A DNA stretch of 64,000 nucleotides from Liopterus haemorrhoidalis (Eukaryota; Arthropoda; Insecta; Coleoptera; Dytiscidae), in NCBI GenBank assembly GCA_963971575.1, contig OZ020611.1, positions 148,144,419 through 148,208,418 on the forward strand, given 5' to 3'. The notes below the pieces were generated by a model. It was given only the letters and a program-made list of their open reading frames with translations, did no database searches and had not been told where the DNA came from. Below, piece after piece: positions 31,941-42,847 of the stretch. The position numbers were made by a program, and so were the translations under genes. Every line of letters begins with the position of its first letter. Position 1 is the stretch's first letter.

Positions 31941-32602
31941 TTGAAGTTCAAAATAACACGACAAAAGATTGGAAAAAATTGTTTGAAATTTCAACGAGAA
32001 AAGTCTTTTGTTCCGATGGTGGCCCGACTTTTATAAGAAATTACGTGAGAAGAAAATTCACGGGTGAAGAGCTCAAGACAACGGGCAACAACACAGCGCA
32101 ACATGAGTAGGTTAGTGCGCGGAAGAAAATTGCGACGTATCCAGAACAGCGGAACGAACTAGTTGGTGCGCAGAAGAACACTGATGCAGTATTCGAATCG
32201 GCGCTGGTGAAATTTGCTGAAACTCGACTGGTAAAGCAAAGCAACAAGAGTGAGGTTGCAGAGATTGCTGTTAGCTGCCAAATTTGGATAGAGGGAACGC
32301 GCAAGGTTGGCGCAGGAAAATTGGTTAGGTGAATAATGCTTTTTGTATTCTGAGTTTTTGTTTTACTGCAAAGCAAAGCGTCTATAGCTCAGTTATAAGA
32401 GTTTAAAAACTATTTTTATGGTTAGGAAGTATTGCTAATCATTGAATAAATAAAATATTGTGTTTATTATTCAAATGAGGAAGTTGTAACAAGGTTAAGG
32501 AATTTTAAGTAACGTTTCTACTTATTTCCTAGTATACGCATAGTATTTTGCGGGATTAATAGTGCAACTAAAAAAATAAAAAATAAAAATAATATTTGAA
32601 TA

Positions 32603-33020
32603 ATGGGTTCTGAATACCATATTTTCAATTTAAAAGAACTTAAATATGTAGTAGATCTGTTTGAATTACCTACTCATACTAAAAAGAGTGACTTAGTACA
32701 AGAATTGGTTAACGGAGGTTATTGTGCAGCTGAAATTAAAATAGAGTTAGATGCTTGGGAAAATAATTCTCAAAAGGGTAGGTTAGATAAAATAGATAGG
32801 TTGAAAGAAGAGAAACAACGTGAGGAAAGACTTGAATTAGCTGAAAAAGAAAAAGAAAAGGAACAACGAGAGGAAAGACTAGAATAGAAGGATAGCTAGG
32901 ATAGAAGCTCAAATAAAAATAGCTGAAGCTCAAGCACAAGCACAAATGGCGCAAATCCAAATGATGTCTCAAAATTCTAATATGTCTTTTAACGTAAATA
33001 ATAATAATATAAATAATATT
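32603..33020 (+). pseudogene. Gag N-terminal part of the LTR element (frameshifted)
   Basis: The frame opens at 32603 with MGSEYHIFNLKELKYVVDLF and reads 94 codons to a stop at 32885-32887. The first ~50 residues look like a small helix-turn-helix unit of SAP type (LKELKYVVDLF then T-K-K-S-D-L-V-Q-E-L). An E/K/R-rich probable coiled coil follows. One extra base at about 32885 explains the stop: in the next frame the coil continues as A-E-A-Q-A-Q-A-Q-M-A-Q. An asparagine stretch N-N-N-I-N-N follows, up to the LINE insertion. The frame then rejoins across the LINE at 35408 and continues into the capsid-like region. Gag would form the particle. Confidence 0.7.
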
Positions 33021-33194
33021 TTTTTTATATTTAGTATATTACTGGTTCAACAAATATTATTTGTTATTCACAGTTGTGATAGTTTTACATATACATAATT
33101 GAATTACCTAGCTATAGAGATTACATAACTTCCCTAGTAAATAATGTTTCCATTTTTATTGCATTACATAAAATATAATTTAATTAATAATTAA

Positions 33195-33530
33195 TCACTA
33201 TTATCACTATTATAAATATCTTGCGGTAAGAGTCTTTTAAGTCTGCTGTGTATTCTTTTTTTGCCTATATTATTGATGAGCTCACTGTCACTGTTTTTAG
33301 CGTTTTCTAGATATCGTCAGGTCAGATGTTTAATGAATGTAGTGAGGGGTGCTACTAGTAATTCAGTTTGCAATTGTTCATTACGGATGAACCAGGGGGC
33401 GTTCACTGAAATTCGCAACACTTTATTTTGAAATACCTGGATTTTCTGTATGTTTGTTTTTGATGTGTTACCCCACACTTCACATGCGTATGTCACTAGG
33501 GGTCTCAGGAGTGATTTATACCAGGGCTTC
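33195..33530 (-). pseudogene. Jockey-type LINE ORF2 C-terminal region
   Basis: Reads Y-K-S-L-L-R-P-L-V-T-Y-A, then VFQNKVLRISVNAPWFIRNE, the thumb/C-terminal hallmark of jockey-clade ORF2 (W/YG...W...Q.....R.I..APW). A single frameshift near 33310 leads to a tail with L-E-N-A-K-N-S-D-S and R-L-K-R-L-L-P-Q-D-I before the stop. Between this part and the palm (33774) about 120 codons are missing where the hAT MITE fragment lies. Confidence 0.8.
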
Positions 33531-33531
33531 T

Positions 33532-33765
33532 TAAACTGTGGGTCCCGACCCCCCGTGGGGTCGTGCGGCTACTGAAGGGGAGTCGCAAAGATCTGCTACT
33601 TTTGGGTAATAATAAACAAATGTTTAGAATCTACAAGGTAGATTCTACAATGTCGCGATATTACACCTACATCTACGGTCAATATTAATTTCATTACATG
33701 GTGGGTCGTTTAAAATTTCCTAGGCTTGAAGGGGGTCGCTATATGAAAAAGTTTAAGAAGCACTC
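33532..33765. mobile_element. hAT MITE inside the LINE
   Basis: The left end cagggcttcttaaact and right end agtttaagaagcactc are inverted. A ggggtcg core segment appears near each end (33549-33561 and 33730-33738). No clean duplication was found because LINE coding is lost beside it, suggesting a deletion at one edge. Confidence 0.7.
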
Positions 33766-33773
33766 CAGGTTAG

Positions 33774-34217
33774 TCAAGTATCGAGATGGACGCCTAGGTA
33801 TTTGACTGATTTGTCTTTCGGATTCCATTTAATTTGTTGGTCGTTAATTGAAATGTTTTTAGGACTCCGAATTCGCCTTAGAGTAAATATTTTGCACTCA
33901 CATTTAGTAGCGTTAAGTTTAACATTCCATTTACTAAACCAGTTGATAATTATATTTGTAGCACTTTGGATTTCATCAATGCCGGTATTCAAATCAGTGT
34001 TTTGGGTTATTATGGCTGTGTCGTCTGCAAACATAGCTAGTGTGGTAGTTGATGGAATGTCTCGCACAAAGATCAGGAACAGAATTGGGCCTAGAATGCT
34101 TTCCTGTGGTACTCCTGCTTTTATGTTTTTCCAGGTCGATATATCATTGTTAATTTTGACAGAGAATGTTCTGTCTTCAAGAAATGAAAATATAACTGCT
34201 GATATATATTGTGTCAA
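33774..34217 (-). pseudogene. Jockey-type LINE RT, palm segment
   Basis: The 147-codon frame holds GVPQESILGPILF (G-V-P-Q-G-S in active elements; here G to E), then LAMFADDTAII with the FADD catalytic box, and a downstream K-Y-L-G-V-H-L-D-T block. A TGA replaces the expected arginine codon right after H-L-D-T. It is separated by a frameshift from the finger part at 34377-35397. The host element would have copied its RNA by target-primed reverse transcription; this copy is dead. Confidence 0.88.
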
Positions 34218-34376
34218 ACCGAGTTGTAGTAATTTGTATTTGAATCCTTCGATCCAGACTCTGTCAAAGGCTTGCGCTATATCAAGAAAAGCAATTGTTG
34301 TATATAGCTTGTTTTCAAATCCTTCTTCTATGAGTTCTGATATCCTGGATAGCTGTTGAATGGTGCTGTGTCCTTT

Positions 34377-35397
34377 TCAAAAACCAAATTGGAAGTTCGG
34401 CAATGCTCCCAATGCGTCCAGTTCTGTTCCTAGTCTTTTATAGATTACCTTTTCATGAAGTTTAGAGAAAGTGTTTAATAAACTTATTGGTCTGTAGCTA
34501 GCAGGTTGGTGTTTGTCTTTTCCAGGTTTGTGGAACAATAAAATATGCGCAATTTTCCACTGTTTTGGAAAATATCCGTTCATAAGACAAACATTAAAGA
34601 GCGATACAATATAGGCTAAGAATTTTCGTGATAGATTTTTAAGTACAATATTAGGTATTAGGTCAGGGCCGGGTGACTTTTTTAGGGGCAGCGTAAAAAT
34701 AAGGTCTTTTAATTCTGAGGGCGTGGTTGGTTGGATATTTTCTGGATGTGGTACGTGTGTTTCGATATATCTAAGTATCCTGTTTTGGTGTGCTGGGTTT
34801 GTGATATTTGCTGGTGTGAATACATTTTCCAGGTGTTCAGAGAATATTTTGCATTTGTCCTTATCAGTGAAGTATGTTTTATTATTTTTTGTTATTGGCG
34901 CTATAGAATTTTGCTGCTTCAGAATTATTTTCGTAGTTTTCCACATCCCTGGGTCGTTTGGTTGAAGTTCTTCTATGTGTCTATTATACGACTCTATTCT
35001 TAGTTGGTCTAACTCTCGTTTTATACGGTGAGTAAGGTTATTTATCTGGTTTTTTAGTCTTGTATTATTTCTGTTACGTTGATATTCTCGTCTAAGGTAG
35101 CTCTTGGTTGCTATTAGTTCTAATATAAAAGATGGCGTTTTGTGAGGCGTGTGCTGGTATTTATTGTTTTTGTTATGCTTTGTTGCTTTTTTTATGCTGT
35201 CTATAATATTTGTCGTGTAGCTTGCGACTTGTGCTTCGATTTCGTCTGAGCTTGAAGTATTTGGGAGTTGGATTTCTGTATCTAGTGTATTTCTAAAAAT
35301 ATTCCAGTCTATTTTGCCATTAATAAGGCGTTCTGGTGGTGGAGTAAATTTTAGTGCACTATTGAAATTTATGAGAACCGGTAGGTGGTTGGAGTCA
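34377..35397 (-). pseudogene. Jockey-type LINE ORF2: end of endonuclease and RT fingers
   Basis: On the minus strand the frame is open from the truncation point at 35397 to a stop at 34377. It begins F-D-S-N-H-L-P-V-L, equivalent to the SDH.P motif closing the APE endonuclease. A basic linker follows, then the RT start: KKSPGPDLIPN, K-I-A-H-I-L-L-F-H-K-P-G-K and YRPISLLNTFSKLHEKVIY. A frameshift at F-Q-F-G-F ends it. The first ~200 residues of the endonuclease and any ORF1 are lost by 5' truncation, typical for LINE insertion. Confidence 0.88.
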
Positions 35398-36496
35398 AAA
35401 TAATATTAAAAACACAAATTTAAATATGGGGAAATATTTGCAGTCATTTAAAGAGGACGGAGACATGGGTTTATTTTTAACAAATTTTGAACGTGTTTGT
35501 GTACAATTAGAATTTAACAAGGAGACGTGGCCAATTAGATTGACCAGTGTTTTATCTTCTGAGGCAAATGAAGTAGTTGCACGATTATCTGAAAGCGATA
35601 GTAAAGATTACGAGAAAGTTAGGCCTAGTCTATTAAAAAAATATCGACTAACACCTGATGCCTTCAGAAATAAATTTAGATATGGAAAACGTAAATCAGA
35701 CCAGAGTTATGCGGAATTTGCATATCAGTTGAAGGTAAACTTAAACGAATGGATTAAAGGTGAAGAAATAGGGGAAGATTTTGGTAAGCTGGTTCAACTG
35801 ATCTGTTTGGATAAATTTTACAATTCTGTATCTAATGAAATGCGTTTCTGGTTAGAAGACCATAATCATGCAAAGACAATTGAAGATGCTGGTGACCTTG
35901 CTGATGAATATCTATCGAAAAGAGGCCCAACTTCCGACATAAGGTGCAGTTATCAAAATAATTATAATACAAATAAATATAATAAAGTCAGGGTAGAAAA
36001 TAAGTCAAATTCCAGCGTTCAAGATGAACAAAAAGATAAAAATCAGGAATCAGCTGATGGAGATAATAAGAAAGTATTTGATAAAACCAGTTTTGACAGA
36101 AGAAGGCAATTCAAATGTTACGGTTGTGGCGCACCGGGTCACATGAAGAATTCACCGGAGTGTCCAAAAGTAAAACCTGTTTTAGCAGTAATAGAAACTG
36201 ACAAAGAAACAGAGAGATTGTTTAAACCATATAGGATATCAGCTACAATAAATGGTACTGAAATAGATCGCTTGAGGGATAGTGCTGCGAATTTCGACAT
36301 GGTCCATTCTAAATTTATAAAGGCCAAAGATTTTACTGGAAAATTTGTTCACGTAAGAGGCGTTTTGAGTGAAGAAAGCGTCGCTTTGGCGGTGGCAAAA
36401 ATAATTTTAAACTGTCAACAGTTTGGGGAAATTATAACTGAAGCGGCAGTGACCGATACACTTCCGGTATCATACTTATTGTCAAACCGAACGTGA
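35398..36496 (+). CDS. LTR element gag (capsid-like, zinc knuckle) and protease
   Basis: After the rejoined N-terminal frame, residues of the 356-codon frame (ATG at 35426) form a helical retrotransposon gag domain (F-K-E-D-G-D-M-G-L-F-L-T-N-F-E-R, E-A-N-E-V-V-A-R-L-S, Y-A-E-F-A-Y-Q-L). This is followed by a hydrophilic stretch and a CCHC knuckle CYGCGAPGHMKNSPEC near residue 232. The next ~90 residues resemble a retropepsin: I-S-A-T-I-N-G-T-E-I-D-R-L-R-D-S-A-A-N, where the catalytic D-S/T-G is D-S-A. V-S-Y-L-L-S-N closes the domain. The lost glycine suggests an inactive protease. The CDS ends at a stop. Gag and protease in one frame is usual for this group. Confidence 0.82.
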
Positions 36497-36521
36497 GAAC
36501 AGTGGGGCGTGAAAGAAAAGC

Positions 36522-37280
36522 GTGAATGCTGTGCCAGTGTTTGCTCTTACTAGATCAAAGGCAAAGAAATTGTTGAAAATTGAAGAAAAGGGGATACAAA
36601 AAGAAAATATTAAGCCATTAGAACATGTTCCTAAAATGAAAAGGACGACCATAGAAGAAACGACAAATCCGATAGAGAAAGAAGATGTTTCAGAAGAAAT
36701 GCTTAGGGAGACAAGTATTAAAGGTAATGAAGAAGGAGAAAGTTCAAAGAGGGGGATAGAAACAGGTAACAAAAAACCTATAGTTATTCCTACATCTGAA
36801 AAGGATTTTTCAGATATTACAAAATTAACCCCTAATATGTTAAGAAATTTCCAAATGGATGATAAAGATCTTTAAAAATATTTTCATCTTGTTGAAATGA
36901 AGCAGAATGAAAATAAGGATGGAATAAAATTTTATATTTTCCATGGCATCCTTCATAGAAAGTTTACTGACAAAATAGGCCGATGTTATGAACAAGTTGT
37001 TGTGCTAGAAAACTTAAATGCGAAAATCATGGAAATTGCACATGACAACATGTGGATGGGACATTTAGGGAACAATAAAACCATTCAGCGAATAAATCAA
37101 AACTATTGGTGGAATCAGATGGGAAAAGATGTCAAGACCAAAATAAAATACTGTGATGTTTGCATGAGAGTCGGAAAATCAACAGACAAGAAGAAAGTGC
37201 CTATGTGTCAGGTTCCTATTATCACCGAACCATATAAACGTAGATTCCTTATCGAGATATATATAAATGTAAAAATGTAA
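36522..37280 (+). pseudogene. Pol remnant: basic linker and integrase zinc finger
   Basis: The frame is shifted by one from gag-protease. It reads N-A-V-P-V-F-A-L-T-R-S-K-A-K-K, a K/E-rich linker, then S-D-I-T-K-L. A single in-frame TAA at 36873-36875 interrupts it. It resumes with F-H-G-I-L-H-R-K-F and the HHCC zinc finger: A-H-D-N-M-W-M-G-H-L-G, then N-Y-W-W and YCDVCMRVGKST. The next block VPIITEPYKR is where the integrase catalytic core should begin, but the frame ends within 12 residues. The integrase core, RT and RNase H are missing before the 3' LTR. Protease followed directly by a T-R-(A/S)-x-A-K linker and integrase is the order of Gmr1-like elements. Confidence 0.75.
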
Positions 37281-37495
37281 TCACTTAAAATTATACATGT
37301 AGACAATATTTTTTATATAAATAAATGCTTATTAGATAGATGTTAATTTAAATTTTGAAGTCTTTAATTTTGTGAGCTTTGCGGTAGAACTTAATACTTA
37401 GTTTGCAGGAATGTATTACTTACTGAGCTGGATGTCTTTGGAATTGGAATCCGATGGGATTCTAATCCCAGCCGACTATCTAACCCGGGAGCAAC

Positions 37496-37692
37496 TGTTG
37501 GGAATTGAACTAATATTTAAATGTAAAATATTAAGAAAGCGAGGAAAAACAAAAAAAAGTGTGATGAAAAAAACGGTTATGATATATTTTGTAAGTTGTT
37601 GACAGTTGTTAATAAAAAATCCTAAATAAAATTTTGTAAAACTCTTCAGTGGTTCATTGAAGCCGAACCCTACCGTCAGGCGAAACGCGACA
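37496..37692 (+). repeat. 3' LTR
   Basis: 197 bp, aligned with 31722-31918. No clear polypurine tract precedes it (taacccgggagcaac), perhaps because the internal deletion reached close to this end. Confidence 0.92.
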
Positions 37693-37771
37693 AGGGTTTT
37701 TAAATAAATTAATGTTTTCAGTTAATTTTCCTAGAGGCCCCAACTATGCTTAATCCGCCATTGTTCGGAAC

Positions 37772-38198
37772 GCGTAAGGCAAATGAAGAAAAAGAAGATT
37801 TGCAAGTCGTCAATTATGAGGGCCAACAATTCATTTAACGTACGAAATACAATGTATAAATTGACATTTAACTATATCTTTGTACATATTAATTTTAAAG
37901 CAAAAAGTACAAAAAAATTTAAGAGTATAAAATTTTTAGAATTAAGAATTGCATTTAATGATCCTAAATTTGTTGCTCAAATCGGTTTTCCTTTACAAAA
38001 TAGACAAATAATTAAATTAATAATTTGTGGCTAATTGAGGACAGATCGATATCAGAAATAAAAAAGTTGACACCCGGTAGATGTTGGTACTATGCATAAA
38101 ATTATTGATGGGTTGTATTGCTACACCTGTCTTATAAATAACTTTGAAATATCAAATCGATTGATCACGTAGTTTGCTTTAAAAACGTGTTTAAATAA
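37772..38198. other. AT-rich spacer
   Basis: A basic 83-codon frame (37783-38034) has low-complexity K/N/F composition and no recognisable motif. I treat it as chance. Confidence 0.4.
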
Positions 38199-38964
38199 AG
38201 TATTCTTATCATTGCCCCCACATTCAAATTACTAAAAAATAATAGCGCCCCCTGACCAGACGGAATTTTAAAAGACACAATAAAGAAAATAAAAGCCACT
38301 ATTACCGGACCAATACCAATATTAACTAATAAAATACTAGAAACTGGAATGTACCCCGACATTTTCAAATTATCAACAATAAAACCGATGCATAAAAATT
38401 GATGTGAAGTGTGAATTTTCACACATTTCAGGGTTTCGCAGGTATTTAGTAAGTGAATAATGATTATTTGGGATGCCAAAACAAATTTTATGTTAAAATA
38501 TTTTTTTTTTTGTTAATTTTATTTCGAATGCCTAATACCATTATGTAGGTTTCTAAATATGTGCAGTATTTTTTTTATATAGCCAGGTTCAATAAGATTT
38601 TGAAAATTGCGCTTATGGCTTCCATTGGTTGTTTTAGTCATAAGCGCCGCCCTTCTGATTACGTGTATTTATAAGAATATAAATAGCAGTATAGCAGTAA
38701 TATATTTAGGCACTAATATGATACAGACATTATAACACATGACATAACATATGTTTTATATATTTTATTTTTTTACTTGTATCCTTGGTATTATATATAA
38801 GTTACTGGGTTGTACGTCCAAGAGTATTCAATTTCAACAATTTCCACTGGTTATTAAATTTACGCTTTTAAAAATTAAATGCAATATTTGCCCAAAAATA
38901 ACTAGAATTTTGAAAAAATAATTTAAACAAAATAAAAATGCAAAAAAAAACAGATAAAATGAAA

Positions 38965-39042
38965 TTGCCTCGAGGCCGGATTAAACTCGAGTTTGCAAAT
39001 TAGAACGCCAGTATTCTAAGCATTACACCATCGAAGCGCTCT
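38965..39042 (-). other. tRNA-like block inside family 2 repeat, copy 2
   Basis: The minus strand reads gcgcttcgatggtgtaatgc (A-box-like tggtgtaatgc), then a B-box-like gagtttaatcc. The position corresponds to 18149-18226. The two copies differ strongly here yet both keep the box spacing of a tRNA head. Confidence 0.5.
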
Positions 39043-40033
39043 GTTTACTGTACTACATAATATCATTAAATATTTTACATGGTCAAGCAAAAATCACAAA
39101 AAAATGCGGAATTTTCCGAAAACATAATCTGATTAAAAATTCCTGTTGTACTATTCCGGTTCACACAAATGTACATTACTTAGAATTTTTTCAGATTTTT
39201 AGTATAAACCATCTGGGCTACAGGGTATGAGACAAAAATTTGTTTGCACAATTTTGGCAAAAATCGCGTCAAAATAATTTATTTTGCAAAAATAAAATTT
39301 TGATCATTAATATACGTACTAAAGGCTTTCATTTGATACCCTACTCAGAATTTAATTTTTTTTTTTCGGTGAGCTCATATCTTTATATATAAAAATGGAT
39401 ATTTGTGGCTATGTCCGGAAATTCTAACCCACTTCCAGATACGCTACCGAGTTGAAATTTTGCATACAGGTAGGGAATGCTTTCATCATAACTAGAAAAA
39501 TCGAAAATTTCAAAAAAGTACCATCAGAAACGAGAAATTAATAATTTTGTTTTTAATTATATTGGACCATCGAAGTATGTATGATGCGTTCAGCGAGATC
39601 GCGGGAATTTCGTTTCAATGGTTGTTTGGACAACTATAGTAAGTTCGTGAAACATCGTTCAATGTCGTTCGGCGCGATTCATCTTTACTCTGCTCTAGCT
39701 GATAAGATTTATATATTGTTATTTAGTAAAATTTTTGATTAGTTTATGCAGAGCGAGACTAAAGTGGAGCACCTGTTTTCTGGTTTTTAATTTTAGGGCA
39801 TTTTTATGAACTTTGTTATTTTTATTTTTTTTTTTTTTTCTATTCTTTTATTTAAATGTTTAAATATAATAGTAAAATCTTTTATATATATATAAAACAG
39901 AAAATCTGTGTGTACCGAGTTGGAATTTGGTATATAGGTAGGAAATGCAGTCAATATAAGGAGGCAAATTGAAAATCAGAAGAAAAAAAATGGTATCACT
40001 TAAGACGTAGACTTAACAGAAAAATTGCTTATA

Positions 40034-40576
40034 CAGTGAAACCTCTATCTATCGTTTTTGAAGGGACCTATTGAAATAAACTATGGATGCGGGAAAACAA
40101 TGAAAAACACATTAATACATATTTAAATGTTTAATATGTACGTACATATATATTCTAAAAATGATACATGTTTCAGGTATAAATCAATTTTTTTAAATAA
40201 AAAATATCGTAGCGAAATAAAAAAGGAAGCTGCATGCCGACAAAAAAAATTATACTTTGTATTGTATATAATCTTTCATCGTCATTTACTTTTTGGCTTT
40301 TTATATTGCCGTAAGAAATCAATATTCTTTCGGTGTTACAAATTAAATTTTTTTCGGCATCAGTTATCAAATGCGCATAAAAAAAGTTTTCAATTTGAAA
40401 AAAACACGAAATTTGCTGCGTAATTTAAACGATGAATGCGGTAAAATGATACAGAGAGAAATGATCGATGCGATCTATTTTTGCGTGTTTTGTATGAAAT
40501 TAATTCGGAACCGCAAGAAATAACGATATATACGGGAAAATTATTATTCGAGGAACGATAGATAGAGGTTTCACTG
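40034..40576. mobile_element. pogo/Tigger-like MITE, 543 bp
   Basis: Inverted ends CAGTGAAACCTCTATCTATC (left and right, about 24 bp) are flanked by TA (40032-40033 and 40577-40578). The CAGT..AACCTC..TAT consensus is characteristic of pogo-group elements. Non-coding. Inserted in the Helitron-like element. Confidence 0.85.
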
Positions 40577-41159
40577 TAATAAGAAAGCAAATATTTTTTT
40601 TTAATGATTTTTTTTTTATTGGATTGATTTACGGGAGTAACGAAGGGACAACCTAAAACTAAACTTTTGAAATATCTCATTTACTATTGACTTAACAGCA
40701 AAAACGCACATGAGAAAAGCTGTTTAAAATAAAAATACAAATACCTGTTATCCTATAAATTTTTCAATTGGTTAAGAAGCAGGGGAAGGGAGATGGGGGA
40801 GGTGCTAAAACTAAAATACTGGAAATATCTCGCTTATTATTTACTTTACATCAACAATTTATAAAGATAATTTATAAAGACTTTGAATGAAGAACGATTA
40901 TTTTCTGTTTAGTGTAGCTTCTGAATATTTAGGGGGACAGAAGGAGCGCTACTTATAAACTTGAAATATCTCTTAATATTGACTTAACATTAAACATGTG
41001 TATAACAGAAGTTGTTACAATATCAATAATATAAATAAATAAATAAACAAATCTTTTCTGTTTAATCTTCTTCTGTATATAGGTATATCATTTATAAAAT
41101 TTTCTTATATATGTATATAAATACATGACCTGACTGACTCATCAACGTTCAGCCCAAAT

Positions 41160-41740
41160 CACTAGACCTAGAAACATGAAATTCGAGAAGTATATTTCCT
41201 CCATGTCGTAAGCGATCACTAAGAAGAGAATTTTCGAAATACGACCCCTAAGGGGCTGTTAAGTGATTTCAGGGATTCCTCAATATCTCTTAGGCCCAAT
41301 GAGATATTGACTTAGTTTTTGCTTACAAAGGTTACACATACAAATGTTAAGAACTAAATTCAGGATTTTGTTCTAATCAACCCTTAAAGGGATAAATTTA
41401 TTATGTATTCGGAGTGAATTATAGAACCCTTCGTATTTCCGATGTATGTTGAGTTATAACATTGTGTTTTGGCATATAGATGTCTTTTTAAAATCTTAGA
41501 AACTTTTTGACAGTTTTCTTTTAAATTTTCACGCCTAAAAGGGTAAATTGGTATTTTTTATTCAATAGAACGCCCCCTGGACATAGAAACATGAAATTCG
41601 TGGAGGAAGGAATGTTCCTTCCATGATGTGAGCACCTATTAAGAAAGATTTTTTTTAAATTCGACCCCTAATGTTGTGAAATGTTTCTTTCACGGATTCC
41701 TCAATATCTCAGACCTATAATGAGATATCGACTTGGTTTT
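41160..41740. repeat. Two ~415-bp tandem-like blocks inside the Helitron
   Basis: gaaacatgaaattcg, then ttcgacccctaa / acgacccctaagg and ggattcctcaatatctc, recur at about 41172-41292 and 41585-41708, each followed by atgagatat(c)gactt and a cccat/cacatac motif. This is internal duplication within the Helitron family. Confidence 0.7.
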
Positions 41741-42807
41741 TGGTTACAAAGATTACCCATACACATGTACAAAAACGAGGTTCAGTATTTTGCTCTGATC
41801 AACCCATACAAGGCAAATCTAGATTCAAGGATATTCATAAAACCCTTCAAGTGACCTGTTTCATTTCTTTTTGGCACATAGGCGTCTGTTTAAAATCGGT
41901 ATATGTATTAAAACTCAAAAACGGATAAACCGATTTTAGTGCTATTTGCAACAGCGTATTCCAAATTTGTCTGGAAAGATTTTAAGCTATATATCATCGC
42001 GGTAAGACACCAGGTTTCCGATCAATTAAGAAATATTTAAACTATAAAAGATACACATATTCAAAATATACCTATATTAACGAATTTTGGGTTTAATATT
42101 GCAACAAAAATGTTCCCGAGGATATATATCACAATTTTCTTTATTTTCATTTTAGACGACAATTGTAACGTTAAATTCGCTATTGAACATTATTGTAACC
42201 CCCTAAAGCAATACGAAGAAAACTTACTTCGGTGGCAAGAATATTTACTAACGAAAAAAAGTGCTCTGATCTATATAGGTACGATTTATAAATCAGGAAT
42301 AATCACGAAGTAATTATAATAAATATCATAAAAATTATAATAAATAATTTCGTAAGGTGCAACATAAAATGCTTTACGTGACTGGCGCTGCCTTTGGCAA
42401 TGATTCTCACATGGGCATTTTCCTAGGTTAGCACATCGGGATACTTATACGTGTTGATATTAAATGTCTGTACTACCAATGTTTACAAAGAAATTCGTAC
42501 TTAAATTATTTGTATAAGAAGCACATATTAATACAATTGTAGATTAAAACAAATAAATATATTTGAATATAAAACGATTCGTAGCAACCAGTCTTGAACC
42601 GATTTCAAAATGGGCCAGATCTAAGCGGGCTACGACTACTTTATTTCGGTAGCGAAGCAGCGGGTACACTGCTAGTATGATTATATTTTTAGGGGGATAT
42701 GTTTTTTAGATGTCTTGGTATTTTTCCTATGTGCGGGTCAACGAGTTGTATAAGCATGCCAAATTTCAACTTTCTACGTTTGGCCGTTTGGTTACAATTT
42801 TTACCGA

Positions 42808-42846
<39 letters not shown>

Positions 42847-42847
42847 C
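42808..42847. repeat. CAGA microsatellite in family 2 repeat
   Basis: About ten gaca units. The equivalent array in copy 1 is at 18562-18604. Confidence 0.95.

Larger units (their letters stand above)
33021..35397 (-). mobile_element. Jockey-type LINE, 5'-truncated, 2.4 kb
   Basis: The 10-bp duplication aaataatatt brackets it (33011-33020 and 35398-35407). A T-run at the left is the poly-A end of a minus-strand element. Deleting it fuses the gag reading frame exactly. It retains the end of the endonuclease, most of the RT and the C-terminus. It contains a nested hAT MITE fragment (33532-33765). Confidence 0.92.
31722..37692 (+). mobile_element. Ty3/gypsy-type LTR retrotransposon, internally deleted, ~6 kb
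   Basis: Two 197-bp direct LTRs (31722-31918 and 37496-37692) start TGTTGGGAATTG and end CGACA, with a 4-bp duplication aggg at 31718-31721 and 37693-37696. Order on the plus strand: primer site, gag (with a LINE inserted), zinc knuckle, protease, basic linker, integrase zinc finger, then a sudden end. The integrase core, RT and RNase H are absent. The LTRs differ by roughly a dozen changes by eye, so the insertion is not very recent. Confidence 0.92.
31632..37763. mobile_element. hAT MITE split by an LTR retrotransposon
   Basis: The left end CAGTGGCGGATTA and right end taatccgccattg are inverted. A perfect 8-bp duplication ttcggaac flanks them 6.1 kb apart (31624-31631 and 37764-37771). Removing the LTR element leaves a MITE of about 160 bp, so the hAT is the oldest layer of this nest. 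Confidence 0.92.
39380..42675 (+). mobile_element. Helitron-like element, 3.3 kb, non-autonomous
   Basis: It begins TCTTTATATATAAAAATGG after an A and ends gcgggtacactgCTAG before a T. Compared with family 2 copy 1 (catatttgtttatattttt), the insertion falls between A and T with no duplication, the Helitron signature. A GC-rich segment precedes CTAG. TC-plus-TATATA starts recur at about 39878 and 41103, suggesting further nested or concatenated heads. No Rep/helicase coding is seen. The 3' kilobase is shared with 8572-9552. Confidence 0.65.

Noticed and set aside
33802..34359. 185-codon plus-strand frame
   Set aside because: Antisense shadow of the LINE RT read on the minus strand, where real RT motifs lie.
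35398..37280. Possible endogenous retrovirus with envelope
   Set aside because: No envelope-like frame exists before the 3' LTR; only gag, protease and integrase-finger remnants are present.
38165..38479. 104-codon minus-strand frame
   Set aside because: Antisense of the RT segment I read on the plus strand (P-D-G-I, L-E-T-G-M-Y-P-D).
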